Part shown: in pieces, positions 30,911 to 41,904 of the stretch
How the letters are laid out: each line of letters starts with the position of its first letter
How positions within the stretch are numbered: position 1 is the stretch's first letter
From: Actinomortierella ambigua
Lineage: Eukaryota; Mortierellomycota; Mortierellomycetes; Mortierellales; Mortierellaceae
Length of the DNA: 45,713 bases
Assembly: GCA_016098155.1 (NCBI GenBank)
Contig: JAAAJB010000227.1
Span: forward strand, 6,188 to 51,900
Direction of reading: 5' to 3'
Notes under the pieces: generated by a model
The model's database searches: none
What the model was told of the DNA's origin: nothing
Seen by the model: the letters and a program-made list of their open reading frames with translations, nothing else
Program-made: the position numbers and the translations under genes

Positions 30911-33900
30911 TCACTTGTCCAACATGCTAAAAAAGTCGTCGTCCTCCTGTTGCTTCTGCACCGACAGTGGGACCTTCTTGGGCGGAGGTGGACGTGCAAT
31001 AGGCGTGCCAACCACCTTGCCCCTGGATGGTGGCGGTGGCGACGCGTGCTGCTGCTGCTGCTGCTGTGAACCCGGGATCTTGGTCAACGTCGTCAACCCC
31101 TTTGTTTGTGGTGATGATGCTGACGGTGGGATCCGTGGAGATGCATCGACAGATGCCGAGGGTGAAGAGACCATGGGTTTAGGCGAGAGAGTGCGTGACC
31201 CGAGAGACGCCGCTGAAGCCACGGTGGATGGGGGGAGTGGTGGGATCGCTGGCAAAGGTTCCGACATCATTGTATGTTCCCCTGCCCCAGCTCCAGCTCC
31301 AGCTCCAGCTCCTGCCGCCGATATCCGGCGAGCGCCCAAACTCATCTTACGCGCGCCGCCAGAGGTAGGTGCTGTCGGAGCAATTGTCCTCGCGCTCGGC
31401 TTGGGTGAAGCCACTGGCGACATGGATGGTGATGAGGCAACTGATCTAGTAGATGATGTCGTGGAGAATGTTGTAGCTGTTGTCGTCGTCGTCGCCCCTG
31501 CCATGTTGTTACTATGGTTATGGCTACTATTGCTGTTCATGCTCATCGACAAGGATGCCGACGATGTCTTGGGACGAAGTGCCGTCAAAGACGAGCCTGT
31601 CGATCCAGCACTCGTAGGAGGATGAGGAGGGAGTGGGGGGCGAGACATTTCGGGAGACATGCCACCGATTGGCGTCTTGGCGCGAGATGGCAGACCACTA
31701 CCACTTGTTGGGGCGGTGGTGGCGATGCCAAACGAAGCCGCTGTAGGTGATGGAAGTGGAGGTCGAGCCAAGGGTGATTGACTGCCACTACCACCACCGA
31801 TGCCCCCAACAGGCGTCTTGGCTCGCGTTGGCGGTGGCAGTGAATGAATTGGGCTGGCTGGTGTCGAAGGCCGGCGTGGCATTGCCCCCACTGCTGGGAA
31901 TGACCCCGAGGGGGAAGGTGAGGCTGGACGTGGGTGAGTCAAAGACGAAGTGGACGAAGCAGATGATGTCTTCGCCATGGGCACCGATTTGCGCGTTGCA
32001 AGAGATCCGTTGCTGCCACTTCTTGGGTGAGAGGACAGCGACTGGCGTGGTGACGTTGTTGTTGAGGAGGCCGAGGAGGATGGGAGTGCGGCCGGCTTTG
32101 TTGCTGAGCCAGAGCGCACTGTGGGCACTTCAGCCGCTACCTCCGCCACGCGGTGTGGTGCGGTGGCAATTGGTTTCGGGGCTGCTGGTTTTGGCAAGAA
32201 TGTCGGTTGGAGCCGTCCGTGGACAACATCCAAGCTCAATTCATATTTAAAGAGGTTGATGACTGATCCAATGCCCTTGCAAATGATCGTATTGGCGACA
32301 ACATGGTCCGTCTCCAGGAGTTGGCGCTTCAGTTTGATCACACCAGCGAGTAGTTCATCCCAGTCAAGACCTTGCAAGGGTGTCGTGAAGCCCTTTGAGG
32401 CCTGGAGAATGGCGTCCAGGCACTGTCCATATGTCCATGCCACAAATCTTGCCTCCTATACAGGCGTTTAAAAAAGAATAAAGTAGAGGGAGCGATAAGT
32501 AAACCAAGTAAGATGCGCAGCAAGGTTACACGGGGATAGCCAACACGACATACACTGAGAATCTTGCCCATAAAGGCACGGAGTATCTTGGCAAGATCAA
32601 TAGGTGACAGCTTGCGGGGATCCAACTCTGATGAGGACGGATCATTCTTGGCATCTCCAGCAGCAGGACTGGCTTGACCATTCTTCTCGGCCACCCGAAT
32701 GTTAAAGTTTTCTGCCAGGCGAAGCACCTGCTCGCAGCTCTTCTCCGTGAACTGGACAATTGCCTTGAGACCGTCAAAGTACACGTTCATCAATCGAGTC
32801 TCAAAGAATCGCTTGATTGGTACCTTTGCAAAGAAGTCCTTCTCACTTGCCCGTGATTGATGGTTGAACCATTCTAATCGAGATTTGTGTCCATAGATAA
32901 AATTGGCATAAAGAAACGTTAGAAGACATTCTAAGCACATGGGCAGGTAGCACATGCTAAGAGAAATAGCCTCGTATCCTCCTTTGTCGTACCTTGCTCA
33001 AAGGCATGGACGCTGTCCTGAGGAAGCGTGCCAAGCTTTCTAGTAGAGTTTCGTAGGTGCCGCAGAATGGTGGTACCCTGGACGCCCATGTTTTCGAGCA
33101 AGGCCACAATGGCTCGGAAATCCTTGTGGCTTGCCAGGAGATCCACTTGGGTCTCCTCGATACAGTCCTGCAATGGCTGTGGCGATAGCATTTTCTCCAC
33201 TTGCTCCAGCTGTGCCATTTCAAACAGTTCTAGTCGGGTCGAGGCAATGTCCATAAACCGCGCTTGGGCTGCGGAAGAAATGGAGTCCAATGTTGCCAAG
33301 TGCAAAGGACCATTGGTATCGTCAAACATGATTTTAATTTCCATCCTGGACGGAATCTTGAATGTCGCCATGTCATCAGGGTATTCAAATTGCCGGGCGC
33401 CTTGTTGTCCAGCGCGACGCTAAATTTTGGTCCAGTAGTGAATCAATCAAGGGCAAGATAGGGTTAGCAAATCATTTTAATATAGGCGTACAAACATTTC
33501 GAATCTCAAGACAAGCAGCATCAGTAGAAGGTGAAGAATACTTACCACGTCTGCAATGACATCGACAGCCTTCTTGCCAAGGCTTTCCAGAGCTCCCAAG
33601 CCAGTACTGACTACATTTCCCCCAACAATATCCACGGGGTTGAGTCGCACCCCTCCTTTTCGCTCGTTCCCTGAAGGGCCACCTAATGCGCGCCGATTAC
33701 TAGATGGAGCCGATCCAAGCTCTGCGCCACTGGAATGAGTCGCTTCAGGACTCGACAGGTTGCTGGTGTTTGGGTGCGGGGATGTTCGTCCACTACCCGA
33801 CGCGGTCGTGGGGGTCGATAGGCTGCTAGATCCCTGATGACTACCGCCGCTACCAAAAGCGCCTCCAAGGTGCTGCTTAGGATTCGCCTGTGTAACTTTT

Positions 33901-35834
33901 CGATGCACGCCCAAGACAGCATTGCCTAAGGCGTTCGAGGCAAAGTCAAGGGTCGAGAACAAGGCATCGGCCGGTCTGATCTCCGTGGACGGACGTCGAT
34001 GCTCTTGGCTACCTTGACCACGTCCCAGAATCGCCTCCTGGTATGTCGTTGGAGATGGCACATCCAACTGATGCCTTCGCTGCCCCTGCGAAGATGGTGG
34101 ACGCGGTGGGGGCTGCTGATGGGTCGAAGATGCACCAGCAGTGGTGAGGGATGACTGAGGAGGCGACATTCTTTGTGATCGGTCTGGAGCGGCTTTGCTC
34201 TTGTCTGTATTGCTGGTGATCAGCAAGTTTACTGAGGAGTCGTTTTCGTCCCATTGGTTATCCCAGCCATCATCGCCCCAACCATCCTTGGCAGTCGTGC
34301 CCGATTGGCTGTCTTGGGCCATTGAAAGAGGCGGCAAGAAGGAGGGTGAGGACGATGATGGCGAGGCTTGCCTTGGTGAAGAGTTGAAGAGCGACAATGA
34401 TCGTACATCTCGTTCAGGTTTGGTGGGAGTAACCAAATCCGTAGCAGGGGGCGTTGCCATTGGCGGTCGTTTGAAATTGTTGTTTTGGTGAGCACCTTCC
34501 TGACTGTGTCGGCTCGATATGCCCCCACTCTTGTCCTGCCCTCCTCGACGATCCTGTGACCCTTGTTGCTGGGGACGGGGTGCTCCCGTCTTTTGGGCTC
34601 GATCGCGCTCGTACTCGTACTCTGGGTCCAGGGACTCGTAGACACGATCGATCTGCTCTGAAGCAACGGTTCGAATGCCCTGGCCTAAAAGATATGTCAA
34701 GAGACGCAGAAAGAGATCAAGAAGTCAGTTGGCAGGTCACGAGAATGAGCACCATTAAAACTTTGGCCGCCAAACCAACAAAGCTTGAATCCTCATTTTG
34801 AAAGTGTACAGAATGAACGACATACTGATGGTCTGTGCCTTAGACACGACAACATTAGGGTTCTCGATAACCTCGCTCACTGTGCTGACGGCTGTATTGA
34901 GCCACGAGCTCAGTGATCCCCAACCTTTCTGCTGTTGCCCCTGCTGTTCTTGATGGTCGCTCAGTGATCGATGCTGGAAAGATGGCGATTGTTGCGGTTT
35001 TGAGTGCGACTGTTCTCCAAAAAGATTATCAATAGAGCGTGGGGGTGCCTGAGGATCCACGCCATTTGCAGAGAAAGAGGGGGTGCTGCTTTGGGATGCT
35101 GCAGATCGGGAGGAAGACAGGCCATGGTGGTTCTGTCCCAAAGACGAAGAATTAAATGTAGAAGTAGAAGTGGCAGTAGTCATAGTGGTTGTAGAAGTAG
35201 AGGTAGGGGTGGATGTAGAGGGGTGTGTAGGCGGCGGTCCAAAGAGCTGATCCAGGTATTCTTGGTTTGATCGATCAGCGGCCAATGGAGGTGGAGAGGT
35301 CGAATGCAGCGGCCGTTGTCGGGAAACAAAGAGAGTTGATGCTAAGCTGTTATTTTCGGTACCACTGCTCACGATCGACGGTTGAGCAGACCTGGAGAGA
35401 TTGTCGGAGGATGGTCCTTGGGTAGATGGTTGATCCACGGTGGGAGAGGGGCGTACAGTCGAGGTCGTGCTGGGGCTGTTGTGACCAGAATGAACCAAAG
35501 GGCTACATGACGATAAGGACTCGTGGGAGAGGCGAGCCAGCTGCTCGGTGAAGGCTGCCATAGGTGGTGGTGGCGGGGGCTTTTCAACAACTGCCGTAGG
35601 TAATGAGACAGGAACAGACACCGGTGCCGCATGCAGACCTGAAGGGGCAGTCGTTGCTTGAGCCATTGGGGCAATTAGGGTCTGAGGGTGATTAGTGGTG
35701 GTGGTCGTGTCATGTTCGTGTTGTTGGTCTTCGTCTTGTTCATCCATGCTCTCAAAGTCGCCCTCGGAGGCGCTTGCAAAGTCATCCTCCGAATCCGAAT
35801 CAAAGTTTTGGCGCGACTGGCGGCGGCTCGACAT
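30911..35834 (-). CDS. FAM114-like (NOXP20-type) protein with long Ser/Pro-rich extensions
   Basis: Exons in coding order: 35834-34826, 34684-33546, 33419-32993, 32873-32554, 32455-30911; 4440 nt, 1479 residues, with join phases 1, 0, 1, 0. The start is the ATG at 35834 (MSSRRQSRQNFDSDSEDDF). The N-terminal third is acidic then Ser/Thr/Pro-rich. About residues 300-360 carry WGSLSSWLNTAVSTVSEVIE and QGIRTVASEQIDRVYE. ALESLGKKAVDVIADV ends exon 2, as in FAM114A proteins. A helical core follows (about 720-1040) with QARFMDIASTRLELFEMAQL, a DFRAIVALLE helix and LETDHVVANTIICKGIGSV. Animal FAM114 proteins bind Golgi-associated Rab2; a trafficking role here is inference. The final 400 residues are a low-complexity tail with two RAKTP[VI]GG...RPPLP units and an acidic end, DDDFFSMLDK. 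I know of no such long tail in the animal members. Confidence 0.75.
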
Positions 35835-36169
35835 GTCCAAGCTAGTGTGAGACTAGGAGAGGAGGGGGGAGATGGTATAAATGTGTGGGTATGTGAGAAA
35901 GAGAGAGAGAGGGAGAGATGAAAGAGCTTTGGCCAACCAACTCCCTCCAAGTCAGAACACATGCACCACCCACCCTCAATTGTGACTGCCTGTGTCCAGC
36001 AAGAGAAGGTGAAAGACGCCTCCCCCATTGCATTAGCCCTTCCGTCCACACTCCATACATCTCTCGAATTGGAGGTCATAGACTGAACTCCCTCCTCCTT
36101 GTCAACACCCTCCTCCTTGTCAGTGTTTACCTTCAACAGAGAAGACAAACAGCTGGCTACTGACACACA
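35835..36169. promoter_or_regulatory. Shared divergent promoter region (FAM114-like and RBR ligase genes)
   Basis: 335 bp between two divergent ATGs, so both promoters and leaders must lie here. It contains GA/CT-rich tracts (35895-35920) and a 15-bp direct repeat near the RBR gene. No TATA box is evident for either gene. Confidence 0.5.
36090..36122 (+). repeat. 15-bp direct repeat in the RBR gene leader
   Basis: CCCTCCTCCTTGTCA occurs twice (36090-36104 and 36108-36122) separated by ACA, about 47 bp before the ATG. It may be a duplicated regulatory site or a simple slippage product. Confidence 0.7.
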
Positions 36170-39047
36170 ATGGAAACCCTTGGAGTACTCTTTCCGAACG
36201 TGCCTTTTGGCGTCCTGAAGCAAGCTCTTGACCTGAATGGTGGCAACGTCGACGGAGCTGCGTCCCATGTACTTCAGTGGTATGAACAACAATCCGCCCA
36301 TGCTGACGACTATCTCCTAGCTCCAGTCTATCCCACACCTTTGCTCTTCACTACTTCCTCTGCCACCTCCTCGTCATGGTCGAGCCACATAACCGCCCCA
36401 ATATCACCCTCTGCCGCCTCCTCGTCAAGGTCGAGCCACAACACCGCCCCTACTTCATCCTCTGCCGCCTCCTCGTCTAGGTCGAGCCACAAAACCGCAC
36501 CTACTTCCTCCTCGTCAAAATCGAGCAACATACCCGCACCAACGTTTATTGACCTGACAGACGACTACGACTCGCCACTGCTACCTCCCACCATATCCGC
36601 ATCTTGTGCAGGGCCAAGCACACTTAAAAATCACGTCCAACATACAAACGCTCTCTCCTCTCCTCCGAGATCGAACCAACCCCACATGCCTGACTTTGAG
36701 GAATTCCTAGCCGAGCAAGATCGGGTACGACAGGCGGAGGAGGATGAGCGTCGGGAAGCACTAGCAGCACGCGCGCGTATGAAGGATAACTTTGTAGAGA
36801 TGTTACAGGCCCAGTTCCCAGGCATTTCAACAAAGTTTATCGTCAAGCTCATGGAACAAAAAAAGTTGCAGACAGGCTCAGACGAGGCTATGCTGGATCT
36901 GTGCATGGAGGACATTCTCAAACTCAACGGACGATACCCGATGGCCAAGCACAAGGCTGTTGATGCTGAGGACGAGGATGATGGCGACGTAGACGATGCT
37001 GGGAACCCAACGCACAATGGAAAACAGAACGGCAACGACTCAGATGAATCGTCGAGTGATGAAGGGTCGGATCTGGAAGACTTACTGAAGCAGTCTCAGG
37101 AGTCTTCACAAGAACGGGATCTCTATGATATCACCATCAAAATGAAGTCTGAGTACGAGAGCAGCAGGTAAGCAAGTTTGTTCCTTGGCTTGCCAATTCA
37201 TCGTACATCACAATGCTCACAAAGACTCCCTGTGTTATTCTTCTCGCCGTAATTGACAATGTCTAACTATGACACTCCTCCACCTGTGCCTCCCCCCCCC
37301 CCCAAAAAAAGTGCAACTCAAATTTTTCGCGACTTTCCCAATCTTGCACTTAAGCCGATTCGCGAAGCCCTCACCAAACACAACTATCACTACGTGCCGA
37401 CTTATTTTTTCCTCGACAACTTGTGGACCGGACTCCTTGATCTACCGGACCCACAACGGCGCGGAGTGGCAATCAAGAATGCAAGGAAGAAAGGCAAGTT
37501 CACAGTCAAGAAAGACCCAGCCTTTCGACGCGAGCGAAGGTGGCTCAAGCAGAAACTTGGTAAGATTTGGCTCCCCCTTTCCGATTTCTTTTGCAGTGCC
37601 CTTCATATTGATCCGATGCCCTAATAACACAAGGAGACGTGAAAGAACGTAAACGACTGAGCACAATGTCTTTCAATTTGTTCTTCTTTCACGCTTGACA
37701 TGTAGCCAAAGACATGGCAGAGATCAGCAAGGCAGAGCGCGAGGCAGAAAACTTGCGAGAGTACACGGAACGTGGCGAACTGATGACATGGTACGACCTC
37801 TGGACAGGACCCGTCACTACCTGGCATCAAATCTCCTCTTCGTTTAGGCTGCTGATTTGAATGTGGGACACATCCTTCTTGTTATTTTTTTGTCTCTTCA
37901 TAGTGGTTGCTGCTACGACGAAGAGATACCTGCCAACCGTGTCACAACGTGCGGAGAAGGCCACATGTTTTGTCTTGAATGTGGTCGCAGGGCCGCGGAG
38001 AATGTCATTGGTATGAGTCGTACGGAACTCAAGTGTCTGGCTTCTGACTGCACATCCACGTTTAATGATGCCGAAGCGAGGCGGTTCCTCTCCAAGCATG
38101 TTTTTGACCGCTTGATGCGGATAAGGCAGCAAAAAGAGCTCGAAAAGGTAAATTTCTGAAGACCTCAATTTGCTCTATTTTAGCCCGCCACCAAGATATA
38201 TCAATAGTTGCGGAGAGACAATGCATGTACCTAACCATCAATGATCTTGTCTCTTGAAGGCGGGTATTGAGTCGCTGGTAGAATGTCCCTTCTGTCCCTA
38301 TGCCGCTATTGTGGAAAATGAAGATGACAAGGAATTCCGGTGTGAGTCTCCCAAGTGTAGGGCCGTCAGTTGCCGCCTCTGCAAAGCGATCACACACATC
38401 CCATTAACGTGCGAAGAGTACGCCAAGCAACGAGACGAAGACCATGTCTTGGCTGCTCAACATAAGGTAAGTTTTTCGTGCTTTTATTCTATATATTTGT
38501 GTCATATCCAGAAATGTATGTTCTCTTATGTTTTCGTTTACTTTGTTTTTTTTCTTGTCTCTGTAGGCTGAGGAAGAGATGTCGAAGGCGCTTATCCGCG
38601 AATGTACCAAGTGCAAGACCCGATTCTTTAAGGAAGAGGGTTGCAACAAGATGACATGTCCAACGTGCATGACAGTGACCTGCTACCTGTGCAAGAAGGA
38701 GATCCGCAACGGATATGCGCACTTTGATCCGACCCCTGCCAATTCCAAGGCAGCCAATCCAAGTCGTAAGGCCCAGATAATTGCTATCCTTTTGTTTATG
38801 CCTTCCGAAACAAGCTTGATGCGCACTTCATTCTTATTATCCTTATCACCCTCTTTCCGTGCAAATGAATATTGTAGTCTGTCGACTGTGGGAGGATACC
38901 AAGGCGCGTCATGAACGCGAAGTCAGAGAAGCCAAGGAGAAAGCTCTCGGTCAATTACAGCAAGAGAATCCTTACGTCGTCGACAAATTACGCCTAGACG
39001 TCCCCGAACCCGGACCCGCACCCTCCAAACGTAGGCGACGTCGGTGA
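36170..39047 (+). CDS. RBR-type E3 ubiquitin ligase, RNF216/TRIAD3-like, with CUE-like modules
   Basis: Exons: 36170-37167, 37312-37559, 37706-37790, 37904-38147, 38260-38466, 38567-38765, 38878-39047; 716 residues, phases 2, 1, 2, 0, 0, 1. N-terminus: a CUE-like ubiquitin-binding motif (LFPNVPFGVLKQALDLNGG, residues 7-25). Then a Ser/Thr-rich tandem repeat, a SUMO-interacting motif FIDLTDD (126-132), a second FP-containing helical module (QFPGISTKFIVKLME) and an acidic stretch. The RBR unit: RING1 from CGCCYDEE (C444 split by an intron) through GHMFCLEC; IBR with CPFC (C534, C537) and CRLC; RING2 ECTKC...GCNKMTC with the likely catalytic C620. A last conserved Cys follows in LCRLWED, and the tail ends in six-residue basic run RRRRR. 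The enzyme would form a thioester at C620 and transfer ubiquitin directly. The acceptor of exon 2 sits behind a C12-A7 tract. Confidence 0.93.
36368..36541 (+). repeat. 51-bp coding minisatellite in the RBR ligase gene
   Basis: Two full 17-codon units (36368-36418, 36419-36469), a shortened third (from 36470) and a partial fourth ending near 36541. Each begins with codons for SSS[RW]SSH followed by TAP. The unit is a multiple of three, so copy-number change keeps the frame. The protein repeat lies between the CUE-like motif and the SUMO-interacting motif. Confidence 0.85.
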
Positions 39048-39189
39048 CCTCGTCTTTCGCGTCACTCACAAACATGGTGATAATAAACACGTGTTCAATG
39101 TATCAGTCAGGTGATTCTGTCTTTCACCAAGTGAAAAAAAATTGTCTCCCATGTGGCCACTTCTTTCTCTCTCCAACACACACGCCTCT

Positions 39190-41133
39190 ATGTCTGTAAC
39201 AGCCGCCTCCACCCCCTTCACCCGTGTCACTCGTTCGGCTACGAGAGCGGCTGCTGCTGCTGCTCCAGCCTTTGCTGATGCGCCAACTATTATATCGTCA
39301 GGCAGCGGGAATGAGAGCGTCACACAGCTGCTTAGCACGTTCGTCACAGAGGACATGCAGTCAGACCATGTTGAGCAAATATCAAACACAACCAATATTC
39401 CCTCCGTCTCTCCAACCTATCCAACACCAGCCACCTCAACAGCAACATCAACCAGCACCACCACAACGACGCCACCATCAACAGAGACGACAGCGAAGGC
39501 CAAGAAGCGCAAGGCACAGCAACACCAACAGGCTAGCGTGGGAAAAGACAATTGTGCAGAGACCAAGCCGTCACGCAAGCGCACCAAGAATCGCAAGGAT
39601 TCAGCGATCGCACTCGGAGAAGACGCCACCAAAGCTCTCGAGATCCATCAAGAGCAGCAGCCTACCCCTACATTGCTCAACCTGCCACCCGAGCTGTTTG
39701 CGCTCATCTTGACGTTTCTTTACCCGTCAGAGATCACCAAACTGGCGACGCTCTCCAGGGAGACGTACAGGCTCGTGGAGAGCCAATCAATATGGACGAC
39801 CATCCAGATGCAGCGCAATTTGCCAGTGCCCAAGATTAAGTATCCGACGGCGATGGTTGTGGTGCTCGCCTACAGCGACCTTGTCTGCGAACAATGCATG
39901 TCGCTATCGGAAATGAAGCGCGGATGCCTGTACTCGAACCGACCTTTGCCCGTATCACTAGCATGGAACCCGCATCATACAATCCGCCTTTGCCTTCCAT
40001 GTCGCCGTGCCTACTACAAGAAGCACCCCGTCGTCGACCAAGACACCGAGATGCATCGGCAGCTTCTCAAGGGTCATGCACAGAGTATCTACCAGCTGAG
40101 CGATAGCCAACTCTTTTCGCTTAACTACGACGTGCGCATTGCCAGGCGGTACAGAAACGAGTACTACGTGTTTGAAGAGGATGAGGTCAGGCAAAAGGCT
40201 TTAGAGTATCATGGAGGAAAGGTTGGTATCGAGGCCGAGCGCCATGGATACGTACAGCCGCGCCACAAGAAGCCCCGCCGAGGCATGCCTCTCCCAGGTT
40301 ATCAGATGGCCCATGTGTCTGAACCGGCCGCGCCAGAGATGACAGTCAAGGATCTGCTCAAGGCTGACATTCGAGCTCCCGGAGAAGGCAGCAGCAGCAG
40401 CAACGTCGGCGCCAACAACAACAGCGGCAGCGGCAGCGGCAGTAGCCAAAATCATTCGCGAGCCATTGTCCAGATTGGCGGAGATCAACATGCGGCACCC
40501 GTTGCTGGTCTACCACAGGAGATTTGGCGAGAAATTCTGTCGCGATTGCGCATCCGCGACCTAGTGGTACTTGCGGGCGTGTCAAAACCGTTCTTGACAC
40601 TGATAGAGGGGCTTCCGATCTGGCAACAGATTTGGACCAAGAGCCAATTACCGGCGCTGAAGCCGCGGAGCACCAAAACGTACCTCGCGATGGTCAGTCG
40701 CTTCGGAGAGTCTATTTGTGAGGTCTGCCACCAATACTCGTATCCGAGTCGAGGTAGCCCTGCGGATAGACCTCTTCCTGTCGTGTTCAGAAAGCTCTAC
40801 TCGCCAACACGCAGGCTGTGGATATGTCTCAAATGTCGAAACCGTGTCCTCAAACCTAAAGGAGGCTGGGGTCGCGAAGGCCCCTCTTGTAGCATGATCT
40901 CGAGGTACGAGGTGAAGGAGTTGTTCTCTTTGCCACGGGATGCGTTGTGGGATATCGACCCGTGCGGCCGGTGCCCTTTTGGCGAAGGCCCATTGTTTTA
41001 CGAGGATGAAGTGCGAGATTTAGCGCTGGATTATCATGGCGGTAAGGTCGGCCTTCGGTGCGCAACCTCGGATACGTTCCCAAAACCGCGACACCAACGA
41101 CCAAAGCCGAAGCGTGCGGTCACCACGGCCTGA
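39190..41133 (+). CDS. F-box protein with duplicated F-box/zinc-finger module
   Basis: Intronless, 647 residues from the ATG at 39190. An in-frame ATG at 39151 would add 13 residues. The first 150 residues are Ala/Thr/Lys-rich with nuclear-localisation-like KKRK and RKRTK runs. Module 1 (about 39668-40290): F-box LNLPPELFALILTFLYPSE, then CEQC, RPLPV, CLPC and DEVRQKALEYHGGKVG followed by QPRHKKPRRG. Module 2 (about 40498-41115): F-box GLPQEIWREILSRLRIRD, then CEVC, RPLPV, CLKC and DEVRDLALDYHGGKVG followed by PRHQRPKPKR. The two CxxC pairs per module could bind one zinc ion. F-boxes recruit Skp1 in SCF ubiquitin ligases, and the zinc/YHGGKVG part would then be the substrate side. It starts 142 bp after the RBR ligase gene on the same strand. 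Confidence 0.88.
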   Translation: MSVTAASTPFTRVTRSATRAAAAAAPAFADAPTIISSGSGNESVTQLLSTFVTEDMQSDHVEQISNTTNIPSVSPTYPTPATSTATSTSTTTTTPPSTETTAKAKKRKAQQHQQASVGKDNCAETKPSRKRTKNRKDSAIALGEDATKALEIHQEQQPTPTLLNLPPELFALILTFLYPSEITKLATLSRETYRLVESQSIWTTIQMQRNLPVPKIKYPTAMVVVLAYSDLVCEQCMSLSEMKRGCLYSNRPLPVSLAWNPHHTIRLCLPCRRAYYKKHPVVDQDTEMHRQLLKGHAQSIYQLSDSQLFSLNYDVRIARRYRNEYYVFEEDEVRQKALEYHGGKVGIEAERHGYVQPRHKKPRRGMPLPGYQMAHVSEPAAPEMTVKDLLKADIRAPGEGSSSSNVGANNNSGSGSGSSQNHSRAIVQIGGDQHAAPVAGLPQEIWREILSRLRIRDLVVLAGVSKPFLTLIEGLPIWQQIWTKSQLPALKPRSTKTYLAMVSRFGESICEVCHQYSYPSRGSPADRPLPVVFRKLYSPTRRLWICLKCRNRVLKPKGGWGREGPSCSMISRYEVKELFSLPRDALWDIDPCGRCPFGEGPLFYEDEVRDLALDYHGGKVGLRCATSDTFPKPRHQRPKPKRAVTTA

Positions 41134-41904
41134 GCAGCACAAACACTCTCTCTGTCTCTCGTCATCTCTCTCTCGCTGTCTTTCTTTCCTTCTTTCTTTC
41201 CTGATTGCAGTCTTATTACAAGTGGTAAGGAGACGTCACTCCTTCGACGCCTGTCTCGCTATTTTTACCATCTTGTCAGTAATGCAAATAGCATACGTGA
41301 AAAGAATAAAACCATACTTCACACCCCAGTTTTATGCAACTTTGGCTGGCCCTGATGGCAGGTCCCTTCAAATCCAACTCGCCCTAAACCAGCAGGTTGC
41401 CGAGAACCACCTGGTGTAGATACCTATCGTGCTTACGTCTCCTGTACAACATAGCTGTCGAAGCATATTGATTCTAATATGTATCGTGAGGTATTACACA
41501 GCATTATCCTCCATCGCAAAAGAGCATTGTGATGTAACACCCTTGATGGACGGTGTCGAACGAGGGGGTGTCCCTATTTTTGTCGCCATGGGTATACATT
41601 CTTTGGAGGACCAGGGGAAAGCGAGGGTGCGGGGTTTCCCTCCCCTCTCTTTTACCATAAGATGACCGTAAGCAATGATCTCTTCTCCCCTGGCCCTAAC
41701 TTGGCAAAGCAAAAAGGGAGTCGAGTCATCTGGCCGATGGATTCCATTCCCCACTGTTCGTCCATCCCTTCTTTTTCCCCTCTTATTTACCATAGGAGAA
41801 TTGCTTTTTTTTTTTTTTTATCTCCAGCTCCCTTTTTCCATCTCACGAATCATTTCTCCACCCAGGTTCACTTCCCAAGGTTTTCTCCTACAAAGATTTA
41901 CAAA
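41134..41904. other. Intergenic region with C/T-rich microsatellites
   Basis: Begins with (CT)n/(CTTT)n-rich sequence (41145-41205) after the F-box gene stop and ends with a T-run (41803-41819) and C/T-rich leader before the small secreted protein. No other gene is supported. Confidence 0.5.

Noticed and set aside
37253..37624. Separate gene starting MTMSNYDTPPPVPP
   Set aside because: The tract is the intron end of the RBR gene; exon 2 joins exon 1 in phase, and RBR homology needs the combined frame.
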